DNA from: Fen-1298 sp050015675
GTDB lineage: Bacteria > Bacteroidota > Ignavibacteria > UBA10030
Length of the DNA stretch: 64,000 nucleotides
Assembly (NCBI GenBank): GCA_050015675.1
Contig: JBEKAY010000009.1
Coordinates: 34,334-98,333 of the forward strand
Direction: 5' to 3'
The notes under the pieces are model-generated. The model was not told where the DNA came from. It was given only the letters and a program-made list of their open reading frames with translations, and did no database searches. The translations under genes were made by a program, and so were the position numbers. Shown here piece after piece: positions 33,117 to 43,107 of this stretch. Each line of letters begins with the position of its first letter. Position 1 is the first letter of the stretch.

Positions 33117-36100
33117 TTAGGCTGCTTTGCTAGTTCGTAATAATTCTCCATTACGTGATCGCTTAAAAATGGACGACGGCTTCTTAAACAATGCCGGAAT
33201 CTTCTCCTTCCACTCATCTACTTTCATATAAACAACAGGTACAATAATTAATGTTAGGAACAATGAGCTTGTTAAACCACCGATGATTGCCCATGCCAGA
33301 CCAGATTTAAATTCTGAACCAGAAGAAACCGATAATGCAATCGGCGTCATACCAAAAATCATGGTAAATGTCGTCATTAAAATTGGCCGCAATCGGGATT
33401 TAGCAGCTTCTAATAAGGCGTCATGAACTGATAAGCCTTGTTCCAGCCTGGTTTGAATGGTTCTATCAACAAGCAGAATTGCATTCTTGGTCACCAGTCC
33501 AACCAACATTATAACGCCGAGGATAGTAAAGATACTAAGCGATTTCCCAGTTACTGCCAGTGCAATCATTGCACCGACTATTGCCATTGGAATTGCAAAT
33601 AGAACAACGAAAGGATAGACGTACGAATCGTACAAAGCAACCATAATCAGATAGACAAACAGAATGCCGGTCAGCAATGCAAGAAAAAGGTTGATGAAGC
33701 TGTCGCCGCGCATCTTTTCCATGCCAAGGTACGAAATTGTGATTCCGGTTGGAAGTTGCACGCTTGCAATTTTAGCTTTAAAATCTTGCATAATCGTACC
33801 CGTCGCCCTGCCTAGTGTCTGAGCGTTTACATACACCATACTGATGCGATCTCTTCGTTCCAATTTCGTCGGTCCGGAAGTCATAAACACATCGGCAAAT
33901 TGCTTCAGCTCAATCAACTGGCCACGGTTGTTCATAAATGTAATATTGCCAATACTTTCAGTTCGTGAACGATTGTACTCATCGAACTGAATGCGAATGT
34001 CATATTCGTTGGTACCATCACGATATTTCGACTCATCGTCGCCTGTTAACGCCACGCGCAGCGTTGTGCCGACATCTGCAACAGATAAACCAAGCTGCGC
34101 CAACTTTGCGCGATCAATCGAAATCTGCATTTCAGGTTTTCCCGATTCCGAAGAAAGACGAACATCTGTTGTTCCTTCTACAGAACTTAAAACATTCTTG
34201 ACCTGATCTGCAGCTTGCGCAATAAGTTTGTAATCAGTCCCGTTAACTCCTATCTGAATTGCAGATTGATCTGACGAACCAAATATACCGATTGGATTTA
34301 CATATACTTTCGCTCCCGGAATCTGACGCACTTTTGCTTTGATTTCTTCACCCACTTGCAATGTGGTTTTTTTACGATTTTCTTTTGGGATAAGCGCCAC
34401 ATTAAACTGTACCAGGTTATTGGAGGATAAAGTAAGAGATCCGCTTTCTTGTGCCCCAACTCCCGTAAAGACCTTTTTTATTTCCGGCATTTGAGAAAGC
34501 ATTTTTTCTATCTGTAATCCTGCCTGGTTAGTCTGTTCTACAGAATAACCGGGCATAAACTCAACAGATACACCAAATTCACCACGATCCGTTTGTGGCA
34601 TGAATTCATTCCCGATAAGTCCAAAGGCAGGAATAAGCAACGCTAAAATAAAAATGACTGTTGCCCCCATTCCAACTTTTCCCTTGTTCACAAGAGACCA
34701 TTTTAGCATCTTTTGATAGAAATCAGAGAATCTGTGATAAAACCCTTCAAATGCAAGCGCAAATCTTCCCAGCAACGTCCGGTCCGTCAATCGTTCTAAT
34801 TTTGCGAAACGCGATGCAAGCGTTGGTGTAACAGTAAATGATACAAAGAGGCTCATTAATGTCGCACCTACAACAACAAGCGCATATTGCCGCATAATTT
34901 GTCCCACAATGCCAGTAACTAATGACAACGGTAAGAACACCACAACATCTACCATAGTGATTGAAAGTGCTGCTAAACCGATTTCATTTCTTCCGCGTAA
35001 CGCTGCAGTACGAGATTCTTCTCCTTTTTCTATGTGATGATAAATATTTTCCAGGACAACGATAGAATCGTCTACCAGAATTCCAATAACTAGCGATAAA
35101 CCAAGCAGTGTCATTATATTCATAGAAAAACCAAATGCATACATAAATATAAACGTTGCTATTAAGGAACAAGGAATCGCAACAAGCACAATAAGCGAAT
35201 TCCGAATGCTGTGCAAGAAGAGCAACATCACGATTGCCACCATCAGAATTGCAAGCATTAAATCTTTCTTCACTGCATTAGCCGAATCAATTGTAAACGT
35301 GGAGCTGTCTTGAGCAATATCAAATGAAATTCCCTGATCTTTGTATTCCGCCTGAATTTTCTGCAATTCTTTCCGCACTAATTCGCTAACACTTACAGCA
35401 TTTGCATCGGATTGCTTGACAACTTGAATTCCTACAGAAGTTTTTCCGTTGACGCGGTTCATTTGTTCATACTCTTTAATTCCATCCTGGACTTCTGCGA
35501 TATCCCGCAAGCGTATATCACCGCCTTGGCGAGAACGTCCCACAATAAGATCTCTAAGATCTTCAATAGATTTGAACTTACCTGCAATACGTACTACAAA
35601 TTGTGCATCCTTATCTTTTATTTTCCCTGTTGGAAAATCCATATTAGCCGAACGTACCGCTTGAACAACCTGCATAATTGACATATCATAGGCGCGCACT
35701 TTATTAGCATCCATGTTCACTTTGATCTCGCGTTCTTCGCCGCCTGTTAGAGAAACCTGAGCAACGCCGGCAATCTTTGATATTCTAGGTTGTACGCGAT
35801 CCTTTAGGAATTGAAAGAATTCCCGGGAGTCCATTTGACTGGTAACCCCCATTTTTAAAACGGGAATTTCATCAAATGCGATTTTCGATACAGTAGGCGT
35901 TTTTGCGTCTGTCGGAAGATTGGCAAGAATCGCATTTACTTTGCGAGATGCATCTTGTACTGCAAAGTCGATGTTTGCATCCTGTTTAAATTCGATAATA
36001 ACGAGAGACATACTCTCATACGACCTGGAACTTACAGCATCAATTTTATCTATTCCGGACACGGCATCTTCAATGACTTTTGAGACATTGTTTTCTACCT

Positions 36101-36272
36101 CATATGGAGATGCACCAGGGTATATCGTCTGCACCACGACTACGGGGATGGACATCTTTGGAAGTAACTCATAATTCAGCTGGAGGTAACCAAATATTCC
36201 CAGCACGGCTATCACTGTAAAGATTACCACTACAAGTGTGGGGCGTTTTATAGATAATTCAGTAATCGTCAT
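33117..36272 (-). CDS. RND-family multidrug efflux permease (HAE-1 type)
   Basis: 1051 residues, the normal size for an AcrB-like pump. It has twelve expected membrane helices, two large periplasmic loops, and the proton-relay Asp pair D401-D402 in TM4 (GILVDDSIVVLENI). The N-terminal IKRPTLVVVIFTVIAVLG is typical. It sits in the inner membrane and drives export of hydrophobic compounds by proton exchange. It is last in the operon TetR-TolC-MFP-RND, 22 bp after the adaptor gene. Substrate is unknown. Confidence 0.95.
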   Translation of the reverse strand: MTITELSIKRPTLVVVIFTVIAVLGIFGYLQLNYELLPKMSIPVVVVQTIYPGASPYEVENNVSKVIEDAVSGIDKIDAVSSRSYESMSLVIIEFKQDANIDFAVQDASRKVNAILANLPTDAKTPTVSKIAFDEIPVLKMGVTSQMDSREFFQFLKDRVQPRISKIAGVAQVSLTGGEEREIKVNMDANKVRAYDMSIMQVVQAVRSANMDFPTGKIKDKDAQFVVRIAGKFKSIEDLRDLIVGRSRQGGDIRLRDIAEVQDGIKEYEQMNRVNGKTSVGIQVVKQSDANAVSVSELVRKELQKIQAEYKDQGISFDIAQDSSTFTIDSANAVKKDLMLAILMVAIVMLLFLHSIRNSLIVLVAIPCSLIATFIFMYAFGFSMNIMTLLGLSLVIGILVDDSIVVLENIYHHIEKGEESRTAALRGRNEIGLAALSITMVDVVVFLPLSLVTGIVGQIMRQYALVVVGATLMSLFVSFTVTPTLASRFAKLERLTDRTLLGRFALAFEGFYHRFSDFYQKMLKWSLVNKGKVGMGATVIFILALLIPAFGLIGNEFMPQTDRGEFGVSVEFMPGYSVEQTNQAGLQIEKMLSQMPEIKKVFTGVGAQESGSLTLSSNNLVQFNVALIPKENRKKTTLQVGEEIKAKVRQIPGAKVYVNPIGIFGSSDQSAIQIGVNGTDYKLIAQAADQVKNVLSSVEGTTDVRLSSESGKPEMQISIDRAKLAQLGLSVADVGTTLRVALTGDDESKYRDGTNEYDIRIQFDEYNRSRTESIGNITFMNNRGQLIELKQFADVFMTSGPTKLERRDRISMVYVNAQTLGRATGTIMQDFKAKIASVQLPTGITISYLGMEKMRGDSFINLFLALLTGILFVYLIMVALYDSYVYPFVVLFAIPMAIVGAMIALAVTGKSLSIFTILGVIMLVGLVTKNAILLVDRTIQTRLEQGLSVHDALLEAAKSRLRPILMTTFTMIFGMTPIALSVSSGSEFKSGLAWAIIGGLTSSLFLTLIIVPVVYMKVDEWKEKIPALFKKPSSIFKRSRNGELLRTSKAA

Positions 36273-36294
36273 TGTTCTTTTCCTTTATCTCACA

Positions 36295-37359
36295 TTACTT
36301 TCGTATAATAACCGGAGCGTTGTCACTTAAATTGTTTTGACCATTGACCACAACCTGTTCACCTTCCTGCAGACCATCCAGGATTTCAATGTCTGTTCCA
36401 AAATCTTTTCCAGTTACCACCGAGCGCAGTTTTGCGACATTATTGTTGATAACATAGAGCATTGCGTTCTTGACGCTTCCAACAATGCACTCACGTGGAA
36501 TCACAATTGCTGCACCGGATATTTTTGGCGTAAACATAACCTTTCCAAACATACCAGCTTTTATCTGCTGCTTAGAATTGTTCAACACCACTTCTACGGG
36601 ATACGTGTGACCTTCATCGCCCTTTGAAGAGATACTGAATATAGAACCCGTGAACACATCTCCCGGGAAAACATCGGTTGTCACTTCAACTTTTTCACCG
36701 ACTTTCAAACGAATAACATCTTTTTCTGCAACGTTCACTTTGACTTTCAAACGTGAGATATCAACCACATTGGCAATTTGAGTTGCTTGTGGTGCACCCA
36801 TCACCATAGTACCGACATTCACATATCTTGCCGTAACGATACCGGAGATTGGTGTTGTAATTTTTGTATCGCTTAATTGGCGACGGGCTACGATGAATTG
36901 TGCTTCCGCTGATTGAAAACTCCAACGGGCTTGTTCAATTTGAGTATCAGAAATTGATCCTTCTTTATAGAGCGCTTCATATCGTTCAAGATCCTTTTTT
37001 GCTTTTTCGTACGATACATCTGCCGTTTTGAAGGCTGCCTCCTTTAACTCACTGTCTACTTCCACCAATACCGAACCGGCTTGTTTATAATCGCCGACCT
37101 CCGCATTTATTTTCACTACCCGTCCGGATGTTTCTGAAATGACCGCAACGTCATTATACGCCACAATAGTACCAACCTGCGAAAAGCTGTCAGTCATATC
37201 TTTCTTCGCCGCGGTAATCACTGAGACAGAAAAAGATGTCGCAATCGTCGCGGTTGCACTATTTTGCCCGTCACTTTTCGCCTTGTTACACGAATAGAAG
37301 CCAAATACGAGAGCGGCCAGCACCAGTCCCAATACGATATATTTCATTGTTGTATTCAT
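36295..37359 (-). CDS. RND efflux periplasmic adaptor (membrane fusion protein)
   Basis: 354 residues. The N-terminal signal ends in FYSCN, so it is probably a lipoprotein. The barrel-sandwich part reads VISETSGRVVKINAEVGDYKQAGSVLVEVD. A helical hairpin (about residues 110-165) and the second sandwich half ITTPISGIVTARYVNVGTMV follow, then the beta-barrel and membrane-proximal domains. It links the RND pump to the TolC-like channel. Confidence 0.93.
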   Translation of the reverse strand: MNTTMKYIVLGLVLAALVFGFYSCNKAKSDGQNSATATIATSFSVSVITAAKKDMTDSFSQVGTIVAYNDVAVISETSGRVVKINAEVGDYKQAGSVLVEVDSELKEAAFKTADVSYEKAKKDLERYEALYKEGSISDTQIEQARWSFQSAEAQFIVARRQLSDTKITTPISGIVTARYVNVGTMVMGAPQATQIANVVDISRLKVKVNVAEKDVIRLKVGEKVEVTTDVFPGDVFTGSIFSISSKGDEGHTYPVEVVLNNSKQQIKAGMFGKVMFTPKISGAAIVIPRECIVGSVKNAMLYVINNNVAKLRSVVTGKDFGTDIEILDGLQEGEQVVVNGQNNLSDNAPVIIRK

Positions 37360-37389
37360 TGTTCTTATCCTTTTAGTAATAATTTTTAA

Positions 37390-38736
37390 CTATTCGCCTA
37401 TTGCTTTGGAGAGCTGCGCAATGGCTAGTTCGTAATCGACTAATGATTGTGTAAGATTTAATTTTGCTTGTAGTAATGCTACTTCAGCATCGAGAAGCTC
37501 GGAGTTTGCAGCAAGACCTTGTTTATATTTCCCATCCATCGTTCGGTAATTCTCTTCGGCCTGAGCAACTTCCTGTTCGGAGACAGCTTTTCGTTCTTTT
37601 GCTTTTTGAATATTTAAATAGCTCTGCGTTACTTCTAACGTAATGCCATCCTTCGTCATCGAAAGTCCTTCTTGCGCTTGCGCTAATTGTGCTTGTGCTT
37701 GCGTTGTCTGGTGCCCCGTTTGATTCCAATTCCAGAGATCCAATGAAACTGCAACCGAGACATCCCACGAATTTTGAAACTCATCAAGTATAGGAAAATA
37801 GCGCTGATTCGGACGACTGTAATAATAATTTCCAACTAAGTATATTTGCGGCCACCATCCACCGCGAGCTGAAGTCAATCCTGCTTCACCTGCCTTTATA
37901 CGGGCATTCATTCCCAGCATTTCTGGACGTTTTTCAAATGCAGTTTTAATCAATTGATCTGCCGGTGCCCAATCTCGGTCCGTAATATTTATAGTGGAAG
38001 TGAGTTCTATTTCTGTTTGTAATGGAAGTCCCAATGTATTGTTCAACATATACATTGCCAATTGCACATTATTTTTTGCATCGATCTGGCGAACTAATGC
38101 ATCGGAAAGCTGAACACGAACCTTCATCACGTCGTTCGTTGTCAGGAGCCCTTGCTTAAAAAGATTCTCTGCATCGACCGCATGGGATTTTATTTGATCG
38201 ACATTCTCATCGACAAATTTTTCAAAATCGATTGCACGATATAAATTCCAATATGATGCTTTGATATTATAAAGAACATCTGCTTCATCTTTTTTTAGAT
38301 CTTCTTTTGTTGCCTTTGCTGTATATCCTGCTGCATCGATGGCTCCTGATATTTTTCCTCCCGTGAATAGCGGCTGTTGAAGTGTTCCTTTTAGTCCATA
38401 ATTATTTAGAATTGTCGGGGAAAGCACCATGCTTACATCACTTGGCGGGAAACCCGGACCAAAGGAATTTGCCGGAAGTGTTACCGCCTCCGGCGGAACA
38501 TTGCTTAATCGCGTATACGTTCCATTGAATTTCAAAGACGGCAGTCCAAGTGTACTTGTTTCACTTGCCTTTGCATCAGCAAATGACACTTTGAATTGCG
38601 AGGTGCGAAGTGTTTTGCTATTCTGCATCCCAATATCAATGGCTTGTTCGATCGTTAATGTTTTCTTTTCCTGAGCGATCGAGGTGAGCGTGAATAGAGA
38701 GAGTACGATTATTCCTTTTATAAATCTTTGTATCAT
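37390..38736 (-). CDS. TolC-family outer membrane efflux protein
   Basis: 448 residues: signal peptide (about 1-21, ending SIAQ) and two repeats of the outer-membrane-efflux fold with long helices, for example SFADAKASETSTLGLPSLKFNGTY-type segments cut by strands, and the C-terminal repeat YKQGLAANSELLDAEVALLQ. It forms the outer-membrane duct for the RND pump. It is the second gene of the operon, between tetR and the adaptor. Confidence 0.92.
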   Translation of the reverse strand: MIQRFIKGIIVLSLFTLTSIAQEKKTLTIEQAIDIGMQNSKTLRTSQFKVSFADAKASETSTLGLPSLKFNGTYTRLSNVPPEAVTLPANSFGPGFPPSDVSMVLSPTILNNYGLKGTLQQPLFTGGKISGAIDAAGYTAKATKEDLKKDEADVLYNIKASYWNLYRAIDFEKFVDENVDQIKSHAVDAENLFKQGLLTTNDVMKVRVQLSDALVRQIDAKNNVQLAMYMLNNTLGLPLQTEIELTSTINITDRDWAPADQLIKTAFEKRPEMLGMNARIKAGEAGLTSARGGWWPQIYLVGNYYYSRPNQRYFPILDEFQNSWDVSVAVSLDLWNWNQTGHQTTQAQAQLAQAQEGLSMTKDGITLEVTQSYLNIQKAKERKAVSEQEVAQAEENYRTMDGKYKQGLAANSELLDAEVALLQAKLNLTQSLVDYELAIAQLSKAIGE

Positions 38737-38772
38737 TGTTTCCTCTTGTCTAAGAATTTAATTATCCCACCA

Positions 38773-39447
38773 TCATCTATGTGTTAAAGCCGCATATTCA
38801 GTAAGTCCGCGATCCGTAAGAATCGCTTCAAATAACAATCTATTGGATATCTCAAGTGTACGTTCTAAATCAATATTAAACCGTTTTTTCCACATTTCAC
38901 CTTCATTGTCTATCCGAGATAAAAGAGAAGTCATGTTAGACCAAATAATCACACCGAGTTCAATGGGATTAAAATCCGGACGCAGCACACCTTCTTCTAC
39001 TCCTCGTTGTAAAACGCTGTCAATAACATTCCACACCTTTTGCCCCTCTGCATCACAGCTTTGTTTCATTTCATCAGAAACTTGCTTGTGAAAATGTGGA
39101 GATTGCAAAAAATTAGTCATTCGAAAAAATTTTCTATTTTTAAAAAAATAATCTACGTAAGCTTTTTCAAGTTTTACCATCTTCTCAACTGTAGAGATAT
39201 CGGATAATCCAATACGCTCATATTCTATATGCAATTCTTCCATCCCGCGCATTAGCACGCCAAGATACATATCTTCTTTGCTCTTATAGTAAAGGTATAA
39301 TGTTCCTTTACTCAGCTCCGCCGTTTCAGCAATTTCATCCATTGTTGCAGTAGCAAGCTCTTTTTCAAAAAAAACCTTCTGAGCTGCGTCAAGTATTTCC
39401 TCTTTTCTATGCTCTTTTTCGCGCTCTTTTCGCTCTATTATACTCAT
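38773..39447 (-). CDS. TetR/AcrR-family repressor of the efflux operon
   Basis: 224 residues. The N-terminal TetR helix-turn-helix spans about residues 13-60 (FEKELATATMDEIAETAELSKGTLYLYYKSKEDMY), followed by a helical ligand domain. It is the first gene of the efflux operon, 36 bp upstream of tolC, and so probably represses its own transcript until a drug-like ligand binds. The candidate operator TGACT-CTT-AGTCA lies 19 bp before its start codon. AAAGG sits about eight bases before the ATG. Confidence 0.92.
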   Translation of the reverse strand: MSIIERKEREKEHRKEEILDAAQKVFFEKELATATMDEIAETAELSKGTLYLYYKSKEDMYLGVLMRGMEELHIEYERIGLSDISTVEKMVKLEKAYVDYFFKNRKFFRMTNFLQSPHFHKQVSDEMKQSCDAEGQKVWNVIDSVLQRGVEEGVLRPDFNPIELGVIIWSNMTSLLSRIDNEGEMWKKRFNIDLERTLEISNRLLFEAILTDRGLTEYAALTHR

Positions 39448-39466
39448 TAGAATACCTTTTATTTAC

Positions 39467-39479
39467 TGACTCTTAGTCA
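39467..39479. promoter_or_regulatory. Candidate TetR operator of the RND operon
   Basis: The palindrome TGACT-CTT-AGTCA lies immediately upstream of the tetR start. A matching half-site pair occurs before the island tetR at 56001-56014 (TGACTA-AG-TAGTCA). TetR proteins commonly bind such palindromes at their own promoters. Confidence 0.55.
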
Positions 39480-39769
39480 TTTATTACGATATAGTATAAT
39501 AAATGTTACAATGACTTTCAATCTTTTTATCATTAAGATTTTGTAATGAATGCGAATTGGTGTTCGGTCTTCAAATGAAAATTTATATACATAATACTGA
39601 ACGAGAAGCAAAGAGTTGCAGAAATTTCGGCGAATAGAGAGAAAGAATAGGTAAATAACGGTTTTACTTTTACAGAAGACAGGACAAATGCAAGTATTTC
39701 TTTATCAATGTTCATAAAAGAAAGAGCGAAAATAGTTTTCGCTCCTTCTTATCAACAAATACAAAAAAA
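39480..39769. other. Intergenic region upstream of the RND operon
   Basis: About 290 bases between the RND-operon promoter and the end of the GltA-like gene. Small open frames lack ribosome sites; no repeat or RNA gene is evident. Confidence 0.4.
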
Positions 39770-41200
39770 CTAGTGATACTTTTTCTGTAGATAATTATGA
39801 ATTTCATTTGCTGCATTTTTTCCATCGCGCATCGCAAGAATAACAGTTGCGCCGCCGCGAGAGAGATCACCTCCAGCAAAAATTCCTTCCCTGCTTGTAT
39901 GCTGTAAATCATCAGCTACGACAATGCCCTTGCGCCCCGTTTTCAATCCAGGTGTTGTTGATTGAATAATCGGATTTGGTGATTGTCCAACTGCTTCAAT
40001 AACATTTTGGACTTCCACTACAAATTTCGGTTCGTTAGATGGAACAGGTTTCCGCCGGCCGGATTCGTCTGGTTCACCGAGATCCATTTTCTGGCATTCG
40101 ATACCATTGACATTTCCATTCTGATCGCCGAGGATACTAGTTGGATTTGTCAGCATCATAAATTCGATTCCCTCTTCTTCTGCATGATGAACTTCTTCTA
40201 AACGTGCAGGCATTTCAGTGCGAGAACGGCGATAGATCAAATATGCATGTTCGGCACCAAGTCTTTTTGATGTTCGTACGGCATCCATAGCAGTATTTCC
40301 GCCTCCGATTACTGCAACACTTTTACCGACCTTGACAGGTGTGTCGTACTCGGGGAATTTATATGCCTTCATGAGATTAACCCGAGTAAGAAATTCGTTT
40401 GCAGAATAAACTCCGTTCAAATTTTCACCAGGTATTCCCATAAACTGCGGAGTACCTGCACCTGTGCCGAGGAAGATTGCCTGAAAACCCCACTCTTCTA
40501 AAAACTCATCGATAGTTGCTGTACGTCCGACAAGAAAATTAGTTTCTATTTTCACACCCAACGCTTTGATGCGTTCAGCTTCCAAATCGAGAATTGTACG
40601 TGGAAGACGGAACTCCGGAATTCCATATCTCAACACTCCACCAACAGCATGCAGTGCTTCAAAAATCGTTACTTGATATCCAAGCTTTGCAAGCTCGGCA
40701 GCACATGTTAATCCAGCTGGACCAGAACCGACTATAGCGACTTTTTCCGGACGCTGTTCTTTAACAACTGGTGGACTAAATAGATTATGCTTCAATTCAT
40801 AATCAGCAACAAAACGTTCTAATTTTCCAATAGCAACAGGATCGTGCTTCTTTCCAAGTGTGCATACTAGTTCACACTGTTCTTCTTGTGGACAAACACG
40901 CCCGCAAATCGCAGGAAGGTAATTTGACTCGCGGATTTTATTTACCGCGCCGATATAATCTTTCTGATACACTAATTGAACAAATGAACGAATATCGATG
41001 TTAACGGGGCAACCTTCCTGGCAAATAGGATTTTGACATTCAAGACAACGAGCCGCTTCGAGCAAAGCTCTTTCCTCATCTACTCCAAATGATACTTCAG
41101 TAAAATTACGATTTCGTTCATTAGGTAGCTGTTCGAGAGAAGATTGTCTCGGAAGTTTCATCCTCTCAGAGGGTTTCATTTTATTCACGTTAGTCTTCAT
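39770..41200 (-). CDS. GltA/NfnB-type flavoprotein (glutamate synthase small-subunit family)
   Basis: 476 residues. N-terminal cysteine clusters CLECQNPICQEGCP and CGRVCPQEEQCELVC bind two [4Fe-4S] centres. FAD motif VAIVGSGPAGLTCAAEL and NADP motif VAVIGGGNTAMDAVRTSKRLG follow, and the C-terminal GGDLSRGGATVI completes the FAD site. The family includes homotetrameric glutamate synthase and NfnB, the large subunit of NADH-dependent reduced ferredoxin:NADP oxidoreductase. Adjacency to an NfnA/SudB-like gene favours the Nfn reading. The ATG at 41200 overlaps the upstream stop as ATGA and has GGGAGGG before it, so it is preferred to the start seven codons earlier. Confidence 0.85.
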   Translation of the reverse strand: MKTNVNKMKPSERMKLPRQSSLEQLPNERNRNFTEVSFGVDEERALLEAARCLECQNPICQEGCPVNIDIRSFVQLVYQKDYIGAVNKIRESNYLPAICGRVCPQEEQCELVCTLGKKHDPVAIGKLERFVADYELKHNLFSPPVVKEQRPEKVAIVGSGPAGLTCAAELAKLGYQVTIFEALHAVGGVLRYGIPEFRLPRTILDLEAERIKALGVKIETNFLVGRTATIDEFLEEWGFQAIFLGTGAGTPQFMGIPGENLNGVYSANEFLTRVNLMKAYKFPEYDTPVKVGKSVAVIGGGNTAMDAVRTSKRLGAEHAYLIYRRSRTEMPARLEEVHHAEEEGIEFMMLTNPTSILGDQNGNVNGIECQKMDLGEPDESGRRKPVPSNEPKFVVEVQNVIEAVGQSPNPIIQSTTPGLKTGRKGIVVADDLQHTSREGIFAGGDLSRGGATVILAMRDGKNAANEIHNYLQKKYH

Positions 41201-42051
41201 GCCATACCCTCCCGTTTGCAAACGTGAGGTTCTTCAAGGAATCGTTCAATCGATATTTTTTCCATCTCCGTATAACTTCGGTTGCGTAGAAGCATTTCAT
41301 CAAAATCTACTTCGTGCCCTTCGAACTCCGGACCATCCACACATGCGAACTTCATTTTACCGTTCACCGTCACACGGCATCCGCCGCACATTCCTGTACC
41401 GTCCACCATCACAGCATTCAAACTTACGAGCGTGCGAACATTATAAGGTTTTGTGAGATTTGATACCGCTCTCATCATAGGCAACGGACCGATGGCGTAC
41501 ACCAAGTTGATACCAAGATTGGCATCGAGTAATTCTTTGAGCTGATCAGTAACAAATCCTTTTCTTTTGTATGAACCGTCGTCTGTAGTGACATATAACG
41601 TATCAGAAACTTCATGCATTTCTTTTTCGAGAATCACCAACTCCTTAGAGCGCGCACCAACAATTGTGTAAATTGTATTCCCTGCTTCTTTTAATGCCTT
41701 TGTTATCGGATACAATTCAGCAGTGCCAACGCCGCCGCCAATACAGGCAATTGTCTTTCCTGTTTCGATTGGAGTAGGATTTCCCAATGGACCCATAAGA
41801 TCCATTATGTACTCTCCGGTATTTTTCAACGCGAGTGCCTTGGTAGTTTTGCCGATGGCTTGTACTATTAAAGTAACAGTACCCTCTTTGATATTGCTAT
41901 CAACCAACGTGAGCGGAATACGCTCGCCGGTTTCTTCTACACGAATGATAACAAAATTACCCGCTTTCCGTTTTCGTGCAACATACGGCGCCTCTATGAC
42001 ATACTTTGCAATTTTCGGTGCCAGAATTTCTTTTTGAATGATACGGTACAC
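41197..42051 (-). CDS. NfnA/SudB-like ferredoxin-NADP reductase subunit
   Basis: 284 residues of the dihydroorotate-dehydrogenase electron-transfer/sulfide dehydrogenase family. The FAD-binding N-terminal barrel contains RIPLTLVD. NAD-binding GGGVGTAELYPI lies near residues 105-116. A C-terminal [2Fe-2S] site is formed by C222, C225 and C237 (CGGC then FACVDGP) with nearby Asp217, consistent with the Asp-plus-three-Cys ligation known for NfnA. With the GltA-like partner it would couple NADH, NADPH and ferredoxin, possibly by electron bifurcation. The alternative is a ferredoxin:NADP or sulfide/polysulfide reductase; sequence alone does not separate these. Confidence 0.85.
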   Translation of the reverse strand: MYRIIQKEILAPKIAKYVIEAPYVARKRKAGNFVIIRVEETGERIPLTLVDSNIKEGTVTLIVQAIGKTTKALALKNTGEYIMDLMGPLGNPTPIETGKTIACIGGGVGTAELYPITKALKEAGNTIYTIVGARSKELVILEKEMHEVSDTLYVTTDDGSYKRKGFVTDQLKELLDANLGINLVYAIGPLPMMRAVSNLTKPYNVRTLVSLNAVMVDGTGMCGGCRVTVNGKMKFACVDGPEFEGHEVDFDEMLLRNRSYTEMEKISIERFLEEPHVCKREGMA

Positions 42052-42500
42052 ATTTACTCCTAAAAATTTTCGAAATTAAAACAACTAACTATTTTGAATT
42101 ATTCCATTCCAGATGATATCGCCTTCATTTTAAATGAATTATTTCATTCACATCAAGCTCTATGCCGAAATTCACTAATGGAATTATGTTGGAAAACTTG
42201 CAGGATGACCCCGTAACTTTTGTAATTTACGTGTTGATGTTCGCAATTCCTATACATTGAGTCTAACAATTGAGAAAGCGACCCGGAAAATAATCTTGCC
42301 TTTGCAAACACATTTCGGTATCTTTGTTGCGCGTCAGGTAAGCCTGTTATGCAAATAACGGGCTTTGCTGTCTAAAGTAAGCATCAGGAATTGTAGATGC
42401 ATCGTTATTGATCCCGCTATCGCTTCGTTCAGCGGGATCCGCAATTTCAGGTATCACTTAATTTCACTTCGTTCATTAAGTGATGTGAAATTGGGACACG
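42052..42500. other. Intergenic region with hairpins before tRNA-His
   Basis: About 450 bases. Two stem-loops are visible: agcctgttat/ataacgggct (42341-42364, one mismatch) and gatcccgct/agcgggatc (42410-42439, 12-nt loop). The 42052-42330 part should hold the promoter of the minus-strand Nfn-like pair. No gene is seen. Confidence 0.45.
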
Positions 42501-42577
42501 GTGGCCATAGTTCAGTTGGTTAGAACGCCAGGTTGTGGCCCTGGAGGTCGTGGGTTCAACTCCCACTGGTCACCCCA
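42501..42577 (+). tRNA. tRNA-His (GTG)
   Basis: Acceptor GTGGCCA pairs with TGGTCAC (one G-U). Anticodon stem CCAGG/CCTGG encloses loop TTGTGGC with anticodon GTG. The T-arm is GTGGG-TTCAACT-CCCAC. Discriminator C73, typical of bacterial tRNA-His, is followed by an encoded CCA (42575-42577). Confidence 0.95.
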
Positions 42578-42721
42578 AGAGAAGTAAGAGTTTTGAGTGA
42601 AGAATGATGAATTCGAAACTCAAATTCTGAATCGGGGAAAGGAACAAAGAGAAGCAAGAATTTCGATTCAAGAATGAAGATTTTTAAATGAGGAATTCTG
42701 AATGCTTTGGGGGAAGGAAGC

Positions 42722-43093
42722 ATGGAGAAGAATTTTCGAGAATCTTCAGATCTTAGACTGAGAACCAAGCGGTTTGCGATTTCTATTCTTGCATTGATGA
42801 AGGATGTGAAATGGAGCGTTGAGACCGATGTTCTTAAAAAGCAAACAATACGATCGGCCACTTCTGCCGGAGCAAATTATCGGGCAGTATGCCGGGCAAA
42901 ATCGAGAGCGGGTTTTATTTCAAAGATAAAAATCTGCCTTGAAGAGGCCGATGAGACTCAATATTGGTTAGAATTGTTCTTTGAATTACATTTGATTGAA
43001 GAAAATAAGTTTAAGGAATTGTTTAAAGAAGCGGATGAATTGATTGCAATTTTTATTTCATCTGCAAAAACAGCTCAGCAGAGAAAAGAATAG
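42722..43093 (+). CDS. Four-helix bundle protein (23S intervening-sequence protein family)
   Basis: 123 residues starting MEKNFRESSDLRLRTKRFAI, with conserved positions of the four-helix-bundle family (RSATSAGANYRAVCRAKSRAGFISKI, then EADETQYWLELFF). Relatives are encoded within 23S rRNA intervening sequences or as stand-alone genes, and one branch (Avd) aids diversity-generating retroelements. Function of stand-alone copies is unknown. Here it lies between tRNA-His and tRNA-Glu, with partly inverted sequences (gaagaatgatga on the left, tcatcattct...ttc on the right) around it. The ATG at 42722 fits the family N-terminus better than the TTG at 42707. Confidence 0.85.
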   Translation: MEKNFRESSDLRLRTKRFAISILALMKDVKWSVETDVLKKQTIRSATSAGANYRAVCRAKSRAGFISKIKICLEEADETQYWLELFFELHLIEENKFKELFKEADELIAIFISSAKTAQQRKE

Positions 43094-43107
43094 TTTTTCT
43101 TTTTTAT

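Noticed and set aside
42722..43093. Intervening sequence within a 23S rRNA gene, or Avd of a diversity-generating retroelement
   Set aside because: There is no rRNA sequence on either side and no reverse transcriptase or template repeat nearby.
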